Below are positions 1-8,364 of a DNA stretch of 64,000 bases, piece by piece. The stretch is taken from contig JAMOUW010000063.1 of the NCBI GenBank assembly GCA_027067955.1, forward strand, positions 46,504 to 110,503, given 5' to 3'. Both the position numbers and the translations under genes were made by a program. This DNA is from Thermaceae bacterium. GTDB lineage: Bacteria > Deinococcota > Deinococci > Deinococcales > Marinithermaceae. A model generated the notes under the pieces. That model worked only from the letters and a program-made list of their open reading frames with translations. It had not been told where the DNA came from and searched no databases. The number at the start of each line of letters is the position of its first letter. Positions within the stretch are counted from its first letter, which is position 1.

Positions 1-911
1 GCTCCCACCGCCGGCAGAGGGGTGGGCCCGACGTGGACGCGGCTGCCCGCGCGGTCGCGCGCCTTGCCCAGGCTCTCGGCGTGAAGCTGCACGAACCAGG
101 CGGGCAGGAGCGAGAGGCGGCTCGAGTAGGGCATGAGCACGCTTATGTGCCGCCCTTCGCGCCAGGCCAGATATTGCGCCAGCGCCGTTTGCGCCGGTGT
201 GTTAGCGGCGATTTCGTCTGCGGCGGCCGCGTTGGCCTTGCGCGCCCCTGCGAGCAGGGCCTCCACCTCGACGCCGGCAAGAGCCAGCGGCACCAGCCCG
301 ACCGGGCTGAAGACGCTGAAGCGCCCGCCCACGTCGGGCGGGATTTCGAACGCGGTGAGGCCGTGCCGCGCGGCGAACGGGCGCAGCAGGCCCGCGCTGG
401 GATCGGTGGTGACTACCGTCCGCCGCCGCCAGTCCTCCCCCAGGCTGCGGCGCAGCCAGCCCAGGGCCAGCAGGAAGGCGGCCATGGTTTCGGCGGTGGT
501 GCCCGACTTGCTGATCACGTTTACCAGGGTGGTGCGGGGGTCGAGCCGGTCCAGGAGCGCCGCCACCGGCTCGGGCTCCACGTTGTCTATGAAGTGAAGC
601 CGCGCGCCCGCCCCGCCCAGCGCTGCGTCCAGCGCCCGGGCACCCAGCGCGGAGCCGCCTATGCCGAGCACCAGCACGTCCGTCACGTCGGAACGCTGCG
701 TTGCGAACCGCTGGATGGTGCGCAGTATGTCGGTGGCCTCGGGCAGGCTCACCCAGCCGAGCATCGCAGCGGGATCGCCGGCTCGCTGCCAGAGGGAGTC
801 GCGCGCGGCGGCCAGTTTGGGTGCGGCCGCCTCCAGCTCCCGCTCCCACTCCACGCCCCGGTCGGGGCCGATGCGGGCGACGTCGATGTTGGTGAAGTCC
901 ACCTGAAGCAT
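1..911 (-). CDS. pgi: glucose-6-phosphate isomerase (3' end outside window)
   Basis: Interconverts glucose-6-phosphate and fructose-6-phosphate in glycolysis and gluconeogenesis, in the cytosol. The frame read leftward from the ATG at 911 begins MLQVDFTN and stays open to the window edge. It contains the sugar-phosphate (SIS) fold signature VLGIGGSALGAR and, further on, NVISKSGTTAET, both typical of this family. About 303 codons are visible, so the C-terminal part and the second catalytic region are missing. A hairpin separates it from the gene upstream, so it may have its own promoter. The family call is firm; completeness cannot be judged. Confidence 0.93.
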   Translation of the reverse strand, partial: MLQVDFTNIDVARIGPDRGVEWERELEAAAPKLAAARDSLWQRAGDPAAMLGWVSLPEATDILRTIQRFATQRSDVTDVLVLGIGGSALGARALDAALGGAGARLHFIDNVEPEPVAALLDRLDPRTTLVNVISKSGTTAETMAAFLLALGWLRRSLGEDWRRRTVVTTDPSAGLLRPFAARHGLTAFEIPPDVGGRFSVFSPVGLVPLALAGVEVEALLAGARKANAAAADEIAANTPAQTALAQYLAWREGRHISVLMPYSSRLSLLPAWFVQLHAESLGKARDRAGSRVHVGPTPLPAVG

Positions 912-922
912 GTTTCCATGCT

Positions 923-949
923 AAACCCCCGCCGGCGCAGCGGCGGGGG
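923..949 (-). terminator. hairpin terminator after the membrane-protein gene
   Basis: A perfect 9-bp stem, CCCCCGCCG (926-934) with CGGCGGGGG (941-949), closes a 6-base loop. Read leftward it is followed by TTT at 923-925. It sits just after the stop of the gene at 965-1465 and before pgi, so it fits a factor-independent terminator with a short T tract. Confidence 0.6.
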
Positions 950-964
950 CATTGCGCACGGCGC

Positions 965-1465
965 TCAGTGGCAGCCGGCGTTTTTACCCAGCTCGAGGCG
1001 CAACTTTTGTGCTTCGGCGATCTCCAGTATGTCCCCCGGAGCCCCCGTGCCGATGTAGCAACCGGGTTTCAAGTCCTTGCCGTTGAGGCGGACGGCGCCG
1101 GACGAGAAGCGGAGCGAGTAGCGAACCCTGCGGTTGAAGGTGTAATGGCCGTTACGGGCACGCCCGGCGGCAACCACGTAAACGTCTCCCGCCGGTCCTT
1201 CGTAGCAGAACGAACAGATGCCGGCGGAGCCGCTGACGGGGGTGTCTAAGTTTCCGCTTATTATCTCTGCCACGCCGGTTGTGCCGAAAGACTCATACGA
1301 GTTCCAGGCGTCGGCGATTGTGAAACCGGCCCAGACCAGCGCCATGCTCACCACGAGATAGCGGGCGGTGGGGCTCTTGCTGCGGGTCCAGCCCAGCCAG
1401 GCGCCCCAGAGCGCCAGCGCCACCAGCACCGCATAAAAGACTGCAATTGGGAAGAAGATACTCAT
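965..1465 (-). CDS. membrane protein of unknown function, ABC operon
   Basis: I do not recognise a named family. The protein (166 residues from MSIFFPIAV) has two hydrophobic segments near the N-terminus (about residues 5-23 and 35-52), then a soluble part of about 110 residues containing CSFCYEG and a tyrosine- and arginine-rich beta-looking stretch. The start at 1465 overlaps the upstream permease stop as ATGA, so the two are translationally coupled; the in-frame ATG at 1486 would overlap further. As the last gene of the GntR-ABC operon it is probably an accessory subunit of that exporter. That role rests on position only. Confidence 0.65.
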   Translation of the reverse strand: MSIFFPIAVFYAVLVALALWGAWLGWTRSKSPTARYLVVSMALVWAGFTIADAWNSYESFGTTGVAEIISGNLDTPVSGSAGICSFCYEGPAGDVYVVAAGRARNGHYTFNRRVRYSLRFSSGAVRLNGKDLKPGCYIGTGAPGDILEIAEAQKLRLELGKNAGCH

Positions 1466-2238
1466 GCCCACTCCACCTCCTCCCAAAGGTGGGCGGCGAC
1501 CAGGAAGAGCGCCACCGTCAGCAGCAGCCCCACGAAGGCTGGCGCCGTAGGGATGCCGTCTATTATGGTCTGCAGAGCCGCTGTCAGGTCAATGTCGCCC
1601 CTGGCGAGGCCCAGGTAAGGGGCGATCTCTGCGGGAACGTTCACCCGCGGGATGGGCAGCTGCGGCAAAAAGGCCAGGTATTCACCGGCCCGCCAGGTAA
1701 GCCAGCCCCAAATCTTGAACAGACCAAAAGCCGCCGACACCGCCACGATCTGGCCCCCGCGGCCCGGCCGGTAGGCCGCCACCACCAAGCCGTAGACGAT
1801 GCCCGCCAGGACCGCCGGCGCCGCCCAGGCGGCCAGGAAGTAGGCCCAGGCCGCGAGCGGCAGCCAGACGTCGTATTTGACTCCTACGCTGCTGGCGACC
1901 CAGGAGCTCATGCCCACCAGAACCGCGTAATAGATTGCCAGTGTCGCCAGGGCGACGCCGAAGCGGGCGGCAACGTGAGCGAGGCCGCGGCGGGGGCTGG
2001 TGAGCAAGAACGCCAGCGGCCCGGTCGCCTCGCCACTAAGGGTGCGGGCCAGGACTACGGGCACCAGCAGTCCCACCGGCGCCAGCGCGAAGAGGAAGCC
2101 GATGTTGATCGCCAGGGTGACCAGCGGTTCGCTGGCCAGCAGCTGCCGGGCCATCCAGGCCGCCCACAGGAATGCCACCAGCAGCATTCCCCCGATCAAG
2201 ACCCGGTGTTTGCGTAGCTCCAGAGCGAACAGGCTCAT
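1462..2238 (-). CDS. ABC transporter permease, ABC-2 type
   Basis: Membrane-spanning half of an exporter. The 258-residue protein, starting MSLFALELRKHRVLIGG, has about six hydrophobic segments and the N-terminal cytoplasmic helix followed by a transmembrane helix seen in ABC-2 permeases. The start at 2238 overlaps the ATPase stop as ATGA and its own stop overlaps the next start in the same way, so the operon is tightly coupled. The YtrA-type repressor, ATPase and permease order matches Bacillus ytr-like operons, which respond to cell-wall antibiotics. The substrate here is not evident. Confidence 0.8.
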   Translation of the reverse strand: MSLFALELRKHRVLIGGMLLVAFLWAAWMARQLLASEPLVTLAINIGFLFALAPVGLLVPVVLARTLSGEATGPLAFLLTSPRRGLAHVAARFGVALATLAIYYAVLVGMSSWVASSVGVKYDVWLPLAAWAYFLAAWAAPAVLAGIVYGLVVAAYRPGRGGQIVAVSAAFGLFKIWGWLTWRAGEYLAFLPQLPIPRVNVPAEIAPYLGLARGDIDLTAALQTIIDGIPTAPAFVGLLLTVALFLVAAHLWEEVEWA

Positions 2239-2915
2239 GCCAGCACCTCCCGGAACGCCTGGGCCACGCTCTGGCCGCGCTCGCGCAGCTCCTCGGCCGA
2301 GGCGCTGAGCACCACCCGCCCCTCCTTCATAAAGACGGCGCGGTCGAAAATGCCTTCGGCCTCGGCCACCTCGTGGGTCGAGAGCAGGTAGGTGGCGTCT
2401 TCGCGCCACTCGCTGGCCAAAGCCGCCAGTATGCGGTCGCGGGTAATCAGGTCAACCCCGCCCAGCGGTTCGTCTAACAGGTAGAGCCGCGCCTTGCGGG
2501 CCAGCGTAGCGGCGAGCAAAAAGCGCGCCCGCTGCCCCTTGGACATCTGGTTGAGGGCCCGGTTCGGCACCTCCAGCTGTTCCAGTAGCTCGAAGAAGCG
2601 CCGCGGCCGGAAGTTCGGGTACAGGGTCGAGAACAAACCGGCTGCCCCTTTGGGGTCGAGCCAGTCGTACATCTGCCCGCGCTCGGGCAAAAACGCTAGC
2701 TGTCCACGGGTGACCCGCGGCGGCCGACCGTTCAGGCGCACCACGCCGGCGTCGGGGTAGAGCAGACCGGCCATAAGCTTGAGGGTGGTCGACTTTCCGG
2801 CGCCGTTGGTGCCGAGGAGCCCCACCACCTCGCCCGACGGCAGCTCCAGCGAAAGTCCGTCGACCGCTACGGTCCTGCCAAAGCGGCGGGTTACCTCCCT
2901 GAGTTCAACCAGCAT
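2235..2915 (-). CDS. ABC transporter ATP-binding protein
   Basis: Energises the adjacent permease by ATP hydrolysis at the inner membrane face. The 226-residue protein has Walker A (GTNGAGKST) near residue 38, a degenerate signature MSKGQ, Walker B ending LYLLDEP, and the switch histidine in STHE. I chose the ATG at 2915 because GAGGAGGTC lies five to seven bases upstream. This start is 11 bp inside the GntR gene, which couples the two. Export of a drug or lipid is the usual role of this arrangement; nothing in the sequence fixes the cargo. Confidence 0.9.
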   Translation of the reverse strand: MLVELREVTRRFGRTVAVDGLSLELPSGEVVGLLGTNGAGKSTTLKLMAGLLYPDAGVVRLNGRPPRVTRGQLAFLPERGQMYDWLDPKGAAGLFSTLYPNFRPRRFFELLEQLEVPNRALNQMSKGQRARFLLAATLARKARLYLLDEPLGGVDLITRDRILAALASEWREDATYLLSTHEVAEAEGIFDRAVFMKEGRVVLSASAEELRERGQSVAQAFREVLA

Positions 2916-3267
2916 CACTGACCTCCTCAAGCGCCTTCTTTGCTTCTTCGAGCCTCATCCCCAGCGCCCGCACTGCCCGGGCGTAGTCACGCGCGGCCTT
3001 CTCCAGCAGCGCCCGCCGGACGGCGGTTACGTCTACGTCTTCGCGAACAAAGGTGCCGAGCCCGCGGCGGGTTTCGGTTATGCCCTCGCGTTCCAGCTCG
3101 GCGTAAGCGTGCACCACCGTGTTGGGGTTGACCAGCGCCTCCTCGGCCAGCGCCCGAGCCGAGGGCAGCTTGCCGCCCGGGGCCAGCTCACCGCGGGCCA
3201 GCATGCGCTTTACCTCCGCGGCTATCTGGGCGTAAATCGGTCCCTTTTCCGGTTCTATCTTCCACAA
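2905..3267 (-). CDS. GntR-family repressor, YtrA type
   Basis: Probable autorepressor of the ABC operon. The 120-residue protein begins WKIEPEKGPIYAQIA, followed by a winged helix with the GntR signature KLPSARALAEEALVNPNTV. A short C-terminal helical dimerisation tail takes the place of the large ligand domain of other GntR proteins, and this size and layout define the YtrA subfamily. No ATG is present at the right place; the best start is TTG at 3267, five bases after AGGTGA. The in-frame GTG three codons earlier is the alternative. An AGTGT...ACACT operator lies just upstream. Confidence 0.85.
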   Translation of the reverse strand: MWKIEPEKGPIYAQIAAEVKRMLARGELAPGGKLPSARALAEEALVNPNTVVHAYAELEREGITETRRGLGTFVREDVDVTAVRRALLEKAARDYARAVRALGMRLEEAKKALEEVSDAG

Positions 3268-3287
3268 GTAGCTCACCTCGCATTCCG

Positions 3288-3303
3288 AGTGTACTAAAAC
3301 ACT
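3288..3303. promoter_or_regulatory. probable GntR (YtrA) operator
   Basis: Inverted repeat AGTGT-ACTAAA-ACACT in the 82-bp gap between the GntR gene and the divergent peptidase. AGTGT/ACACT arms resemble known YtrA-type operators. The site could control both directions. Confidence 0.5.
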
Positions 3304-3349
3304 AGTTAACCATGTAACCTCTTTTTGATCCCGGGCGCTAAACTTGGGT

Positions 3350-5158
3350 ATGTCCGCAAAGAAGATTCCGCTGGAGGTTCTGTTCGGCGACCCGGAGCTG
3401 AGCCAGGTACAGGTTTCCCCTGACGGAAACCGGATAGCCTTCGTTTCCCCATGGGAAGGGGTCAAGAATCTTTGGCTTGAAGACCTGGAAACCGGCGAGC
3501 GCCGCCGCCTGACCGCCGATCGCGGTCGCGGCGTCATGGGTTACGGCTGGCTGCCTTCGGGGTTGCTGGTTTACCTGCAAGACACCGGCGGCGACGAAAA
3601 CTGGCGTTTTTACTCCCTGGATCCGGCAGGCGGCGAGCCCAGGTTGCTAACGCCGGGCGAGGGGGTGCAGGCGCAGTTTTTGGCCGCCCACCCCGACTAT
3701 CCCGACGAGATGCTGCTCCTGCTCAATGACCGCGACCCGGCGCTGCACGACGCCTGGCGCGTCAACGCCCGCACGGGCGAAAGGCGGCGGGTAGTTGAAA
3801 ACCCCGGATACCTGCAGCTCTTCGCCGACGACAAGCTGCAGGTGCGGGCCGGCCTGCGCCAGACCGATGCCGGCGGTGCCGAACTGCACCTTTACCAAAA
3901 CGGCGAGTGGCGGCCCTTCATGAGCTGGGGCCTGGAAGACAGCCTGGGCACCATGCCCTTGCAGATCCGTGGCGACACCCTCTACATGCTTTCGTCCATC
4001 GGGCGCAACACCGCCGCTTTGGTGGCGGTGGACCTGAAATCGGGCTCGCAGGAGGTGCTGGCCGCCGACCCGGGCTACGACCTCGACAGCTCTTCGCTGC
4101 TCTTCCATCACCAGGCCAAGGAGCCGGAGGCGATCGGGGTAATGCGCGACCGGATGGGCTGGATCGTGCTAGACGACAGTCTAAAACCCGACTTCGAACG
4201 CCTGGGAGAACTGGAGGGCGATGTCTACGTCACGAGCCGCGACCTGGCCGACCGCGTCTGGGTGATTCACGAAGACCTGGACCTGGCCGGCCCCCGCTTC
4301 TGGCTCTACAACCGCCAAAGCGGCGAGCTGGGGCTGGTGGGCGAGGCCATCCCGGCGCTGGCCGAATACACCCTGGCTCCAATGCAGCCGGTGCGCTACA
4401 GCGCCCGCGACGGACTGGAGATCGAGGCCTACCTGACGCTGCCGCCGGATCGCGAGCCGCGCGGCCTGCCGGCGGTCATCCTGCCCCACGGCGGCCCCTG
4501 GAGCCGCGACACCTGGGGCTACAACCCCTGGGCGCAGTGGCTGGCCAACCGTGGCTACACCGTGTTGCAGCCGAACTTTCGCGGCTCGACCGGTTACGGC
4601 AAGGCGTTGCTGAACGCTGGCAACAAAGAATGGGGGCGGGCGATGCAAGATGACCTGACAGACGCCGTGCAATGGCTGGTGGAGCGGGGAATCGCCGACC
4701 CCGAGCGGGTGGCTATCATGGGTGGTTCCTACGGAGGCTACGCCACCCTGGCCGGGCTGGCCTTTACTCCCGACCTCTACGCCGCCGGGGTCGACATCGT
4801 TGGGCCTTCCAACCTGTTTACCCTGCTGGAAACGATACCCCCCTACTGGAAACCGATGGTCGCCCTCTTCCACACCCGTATGGGCCATCCCGAGCACGAC
4901 GCCGAGTTGCTCAGGGCTGCCTCGCCCCTCTTCAGCGCCGACAAGATCCGCGCCCCGCTGCTGATCGGCCAGGGCGCCAACGATCCGCGGGTCAAACGAG
5001 CCGAAAGCCTGCAGATAGTCGAGGCTCTGCGTGAAAAGGGCAAGCCGGTGGAGTACGTCGAATACGCCGACGAGGGCCACGGTTTCATGAAACCGGAAAA
5101 CCGGCTCGACTTCTTCGGCAGGGCCGAGGAGTTTTTGGAGCGACATCTGCACCCCTAG
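3350..5158 (+). CDS. S9 family peptidase (prolyl oligopeptidase/acylaminoacyl peptidase type)
   Basis: Cytosolic serine peptidase that cleaves short peptides. The first 350 or so residues form the beta-propeller that filters substrates, with repeats such as VSPDGNRIAFVSP and LDPAGGEPRLL. The C-terminal alpha/beta-hydrolase domain carries nucleophile Ser in GGSYGGY (about residue 462), Asp in NDPR (about 543) and His in EGHGF (about 577). At 602 residues it is of normal length. The start could be the ATG at 3350 or a TTG two codons earlier; neither has a clear ribosome site. No signal peptide is seen. It is followed nine bases on by the M48 gene, so the two are probably co-transcribed. Confidence 0.9.
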   Translation: MSAKKIPLEVLFGDPELSQVQVSPDGNRIAFVSPWEGVKNLWLEDLETGERRRLTADRGRGVMGYGWLPSGLLVYLQDTGGDENWRFYSLDPAGGEPRLLTPGEGVQAQFLAAHPDYPDEMLLLLNDRDPALHDAWRVNARTGERRRVVENPGYLQLFADDKLQVRAGLRQTDAGGAELHLYQNGEWRPFMSWGLEDSLGTMPLQIRGDTLYMLSSIGRNTAALVAVDLKSGSQEVLAADPGYDLDSSSLLFHHQAKEPEAIGVMRDRMGWIVLDDSLKPDFERLGELEGDVYVTSRDLADRVWVIHEDLDLAGPRFWLYNRQSGELGLVGEAIPALAEYTLAPMQPVRYSARDGLEIEAYLTLPPDREPRGLPAVILPHGGPWSRDTWGYNPWAQWLANRGYTVLQPNFRGSTGYGKALLNAGNKEWGRAMQDDLTDAVQWLVERGIADPERVAIMGGSYGGYATLAGLAFTPDLYAAGVDIVGPSNLFTLLETIPPYWKPMVALFHTRMGHPEHDAELLRAASPLFSADKIRAPLLIGQGANDPRVKRAESLQIVEALREKGKPVEYVEYADEGHGFMKPENRLDFFGRAEEFLERHLHP

Positions 5159-5167
5159 GAGGCGGTC

Positions 5168-6310
5168 ATGGCGAACGCGGCACTGCAAGAGATTTACGAA
5201 GCACTGGGAGAAGACGGACTGCGCAAGGCCCGCTGGCAGGAGAAGATGCACATAGCGGCCATGATTACGCAGATACTCTGGACCGCGGTCTTCGCACTGG
5301 CGATGATCCCCACCGGCTGGGCGGCGGCGCTGCGCGACGCCCTGGGGGGCGACACCACCTTTGGGGCGCTGCTGGTAATACTGGCGATAATGCTGCTGAA
5401 CAGCGTCTTTATGCTGCCCCACGCCTGGTTTTTCGGCTACCGGGTCGAGCAGATTCTGGGCACCAACCGGCAGTCGCTGGCCGGCTGGCTGCTCGACTAC
5501 TTCAAGCAAGGGCTGATCAGTCTCGTCATTTTTGGTTTCTTCTTCTGGGGCGTATACCTGGTCTTCCGCGCCTGGCCTGTCGCCTGGCTGCCGGCGCTGG
5601 TAGCGGTGGTGGCGCTCTTGGCGCTCGCCATCTACCTAGCGCAGCCGCTAATGATCCGGGCCCAGGTGGGGGTCGGACCGCTTGAAGACGACGAGCTGAA
5701 CTCGCGGCTGGCGCGGATCTTCGAAAAGGCCGGTTTCCCCTTCGGGGGCGTGGGCGTTCTCAAGGCCGGCGAGAAGACCTCCAAGGGCAACGCCATGCTC
5801 TCGCCCAAAGGAGGCAAGCTGGAGGTGCTGATCTTCGACACCCTGCTGGAAGAAGTAGACCCCGAAGGCATCGAGTTCGTCGTCGCCCACGAGCTGGGCC
5901 ACCGGGCCCACAGGGACTGGCCGGCGATGCTGGGGCTCATCAGTCTGCTCTTCGTCGTCGGCATCGCCCTGGCGCACGCGGTGCTGGTGTGGGCGGACGG
6001 CCGCTGGGGGCTTGCCGGTCCTGGCGATCCCGCCACGCTGCCGATCCTGATGCTGGTGCTGAGCTTCTGGATGCTGGCGGGGCAGGTGGTCACCAACACC
6101 TTCATGCGCTCGCGCGAGTATGCCGCCGACCGCTACGCGCTGGAGCTGACCGGCAACCTGCCCGCCTTCGAGCGCGCCTTCGTGGTGCTGGCCAAACAAA
6201 ACCTCGCAGACCCCGAGCCGCCGGAGTGGGTGGAGTTCTGGCTGCACAATCATCCCTCGATTGCCCGGCGGCTGGAGGCGGCAAGGAGAGTGGTTGAGGA
6301 AAAGGGCTAA
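5168..6310 (+). CDS. M48 family membrane metallopeptidase
   Basis: Zinc endopeptidase embedded in the inner membrane, of the Ste24/HtpX clan. The zinc site is HELGH near residue 241, with the third ligand Glu in SREYAADRYAL about 75 residues later. Four or five hydrophobic segments lie before and around the active site, and an N-terminal helical region of about 80 residues precedes them. At 380 residues it is close to bacterial Ste24-like enzymes and longer than HtpX. Start at 5168 is backed by AGGAGG directly after the S9 stop. A role in membrane-protein quality control is usual for the family and is inferred here. Confidence 0.88.
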   Translation: MANAALQEIYEALGEDGLRKARWQEKMHIAAMITQILWTAVFALAMIPTGWAAALRDALGGDTTFGALLVILAIMLLNSVFMLPHAWFFGYRVEQILGTNRQSLAGWLLDYFKQGLISLVIFGFFFWGVYLVFRAWPVAWLPALVAVVALLALAIYLAQPLMIRAQVGVGPLEDDELNSRLARIFEKAGFPFGGVGVLKAGEKTSKGNAMLSPKGGKLEVLIFDTLLEEVDPEGIEFVVAHELGHRAHRDWPAMLGLISLLFVVGIALAHAVLVWADGRWGLAGPGDPATLPILMLVLSFWMLAGQVVTNTFMRSREYAADRYALELTGNLPAFERAFVVLAKQNLADPEPPEWVEFWLHNHPSIARRLEAARRVVEEKG

Positions 6311-6358
6311 GCCAAAGCCCGTAATGTATGTAGTAAACGGACCGGTAGGGGGTGAGTC

Positions 6359-7189
6359 GTGGGGTGCGGCGACGATAAGCCGAAGAGTGAGGCCGTGAAC
6401 CCGGTTCAGTCCTTCTACGATGCCAACGCCGAGGCCGAGTGGGTGCGGCTGGAGCGCCACCGGACCGAGTTCGCGGTGACGCTGCGGGCGCTGGAGGACC
6501 ACCTGCCCCCGCCCCCGGCGGCGGTGCTCGACGTGGGCGGGGGGCCCGGGCGCTACGCCATCGAGCTGGCGCGACGGGGTTACCGGGTCACGCTGGTGGA
6601 CCTTTCCGCGGCCAGCCTTCAGCTGGCCCGCCGCAAGGCGGAGGAGGCGAGCGTCCGGCTCGAAGGCGCGGTCCGGGCGAACGCCCTCGACCTCGGCCGC
6701 CTTCCCGACGCCGCCTACGACGCCGTTCTCCTCATGGGCCCTCTCTACCACCTCACGGACGAGGATGCCCGCCGGCGGGCGGTCCGCCAGGCCGCGCGCA
6801 AGCTGCGCGCGGGCGGCGTGATCTTCGCCGCCTTCATCACCCGCTTCGCGCCCCTGCGCGACCTGGCGGCGCGCGACCCCGGCTGGGCGGAGGGGCGCTG
6901 GGACTATCTGGAGCGCCTTTTGCAGACCGGCGTGCACGACTCCGGCGAGGGCTTCACCGTGGCCTACTTCGCGCACCCGGACGAGGTCGCGCCCTTCATG
7001 GAGGCAGAGGGGTTCGCCACGCTGGGGGTGGTGGGCTGCGAAGGGATAGTGGCTGGGCACGAGGAGAAGATCAACATCCTCGCGGGCGAGACCTGGGCGC
7101 GCTGGGTGGACCTCAACTACCGCCTGGGCCGGGACCCGGCGCTTTGGGGCGCGAGCGACCATCTGCTTTACGTTGGGCGTAAAGGTTAG
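6359..7189 (+). CDS. class I SAM-dependent methyltransferase
   Basis: The Rossmann-fold SAM site is clear: motif I VLDVGGGPGRYAIELARRG near residue 57 and the acidic end of strand 2 in VTLVDLS. Motif IV reads VLLMGPLYHL, and a helix follows with LRAGGVIFAAFITRF. At 276 residues from a GTG start it fits small-molecule methyltransferases. The acceptor is not evident. The start is uncertain: GTG at 6359 has GGGGGTGAG upstream, but a later in-frame GTG would give a protein beginning VNPVQSFYD, which is nearer the usual family start. The next 1.4 kb downstream carries no complete gene. Confidence 0.82.
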   Translation: MGCGDDKPKSEAVNPVQSFYDANAEAEWVRLERHRTEFAVTLRALEDHLPPPPAAVLDVGGGPGRYAIELARRGYRVTLVDLSAASLQLARRKAEEASVRLEGAVRANALDLGRLPDAAYDAVLLMGPLYHLTDEDARRRAVRQAARKLRAGGVIFAAFITRFAPLRDLAARDPGWAEGRWDYLERLLQTGVHDSGEGFTVAYFAHPDEVAPFMEAEGFATLGVVGCEGIVAGHEEKINILAGETWARWVDLNYRLGRDPALWGASDHLLYVGRKG

Positions 7190-7298
7190 CGAGCGGATAA
7201 CATCAGCCAGTCGACGTAAAATCCGCCCCCCACTCCCCCTCAAGTGGGAAGACCGTCAGGCGGCAAAATCTGGTTGCGGGTTGGTGAGCCGGTTTGGA

Positions 7299-7314
7299 CC
7301 CAGCTTTCGCTGGG
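7299..7314. repeat. REP-like palindrome, first copy
   Basis: CCCAGC-TTTC-GCTGGG followed by GTGACG. This is the shape of the dispersed 'GCTTTCGC...ATGACG' intergenic palindromes found in many bacteria. It lies in a gene-free stretch from 7190 to 7555. Confidence 0.5.
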
Positions 7315-7442
7315 GTGACGGAGTTTTGTCGTGGGTGGTTTTTATCGTGAATGCTTTTGTTGGGAACTGATGAATTGGCTATTGCAAGCATTACGAATCA
7401 GCTTCATCATCCCAATCAATCTCGCTCGTCACCAATCTCGTC

Positions 7443-7501
7443 ATTCCAGCCAAGCAGGCGGTTGCCTGCGCGAGCTGGACCTGCCCTCGCGAAAGCGGGG
7501 G
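7443..7501. repeat. REP-like palindrome pair
   Basis: Two hairpins in tandem. The first has CCAGC/GCTGG outer arms with GCAGGC-GGTT-GCCTGC inside; the second is CCCTCGC-GAAA-GCGGGGG (7484-7501) followed by GACCCAGA. Together they look like a dispersed intergenic repeat in the orientation opposite to the one at 7299. The rest of 7190-7555 shows no gene. Confidence 0.45.
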
Positions 7502-7555
7502 ACCCAGAGCCTAAAGCATAGTGACCGCTTCGTCTTCGTCTAATGGCGTCTTAAA

Positions 7556-7887
7556 TAAGCCCTCCCCTCGGGGAGGTGGCTGCGAAGCAGCCGGAGGGGG
7601 TTTTATTCAGGGTGTAGGAGGTGGGGCGTAGGGTGTGGGACGGCCATGCATTGGCAACCGACTTTTGGAGTTCGCATCGCCTAAAACCCCCACCCCCAAC
7701 CCTCCCCCAGGGGAGGGAGCGTTTTTTGCAGTGACCGAACCGTGGAGTTTGGGCGCGGCATGGTCCCCGGATCTCGTTCGCTGGTAGCTCACTCGTCCGG
7801 GAACACAGTTTAGTTTCTGCAACCTGGCCGATGTTGTACCACCGGGCGAGCCCGCGAAGAGGGTGAGACCCGGGGTCCATGCTGTAC
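7556..7887. repeat. long direct repeat, left copy (332 bp)
   Basis: Identical to 12079-12410, offset 4523 bases, same orientation. It begins TAAGCCCTCCCCTCGGGG and ends CCATGCTGTAC. Inside are mirrored G/C-rich boxes near both ends of the first half (7559-7600 and 7683-7722) that resemble known dispersed intergenic repeats. No credible gene lies within. A short piece of its right end recurs a third time at 7982-8007. Confidence 0.9.
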
Positions 7888-7948
7888 AGAAAGCCGAAAT
7901 TGCGTTGTCGTTGACATACCCGCCACCACAAGCCGCTTTTATCCGTAT

Positions 7949-7987
7949 CCCCGGACGAGGCAACCAAGTGGTTGCCGAGATCCGGGG
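7949..7987. repeat. imperfect stem-loop beside the left direct repeat
   Basis: Outer arms CCCCGGA (7949-7955) and TCCGGGG (7981-7987) enclose inner arms GGCAACCA (7959-7966) and TGGTTGCC (7969-7976). The right arm leads into a third copy of the repeat end, CCATGCTGTACGCGAAGCC. It looks like a palindromic intergenic element rather than a terminator. Confidence 0.5.
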
Positions 7988-8085
7988 TCCATGCTGTACG
8001 CGAAGCCGACGTTTCACTGCTGTAGCAAAACCAACGAGTGTAGGAGAGGATTTCAAGCCTTCCCCTACAGCGAAATACTATTTAC

Positions 8086-8175
8086 TCAGCTCTTCAGCAA
8101 GTCCACGAAGACCTGCGGCTGCTGGCGCTCGCTGGTGCGCTCGAGCACCCAGGCCGTTTCCATGAGCGTCCGCTC
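8086..8175 (-). pseudogene. fragment of amidase gene 3' end
   Basis: Bases 8095-8175 match 14083-14163, inside the 3' end of the intact amidase, with two mismatches over 81 bp. Read leftward the fragment encodes ETAWVLERTSERQQPQVFVD, then leaves the amidase frame for a new stop at 8086-8088. Nothing of the rest of the amidase is present, so this is a duplicated scrap left by recombination. Same orientation as the parent gene. Confidence 0.85.
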
Positions 8176-8364
8176 CCTGGCCCCAGAGATTCCCTTTGGC
8201 GACGGTTTGTGGTCGCTTCCTGTTCAAGCAGTATGGCGTTGGGGAGCGGAATAGAGATGCGCGGCTCGGCTGTCTGAGCCAGAGTTATTTTTACAAAGTA
8301 AATTTGTCTGTACTTTTCAATAAGTTAAGTGTTGTTGTTATAAGAAAACTGCGCGCTCACCTGA

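Noticed and set aside
202..849. 215-codon minus-strand frame near the left edge
   Set aside because: It is a shifted frame of the pgi gene. The true pgi frame has GIGGSALGAR and SKSGTTAET and runs off the window.
5648..7243. 531-codon minus-strand frame opposite the M48 and methyltransferase genes
   Set aside because: The plus strand has the HELGH zinc site and SAM motifs; the antisense product is low-complexity and spans two real genes and the gap between them.
7556..7887. Possible minus-strand protein in the long direct repeat (frames of 71-191 codons)
   Set aside because: The frame crosses palindromic non-coding boxes, is Pro/Arg-rich with no domain, and continues into unrelated flanks differently in the two copies.
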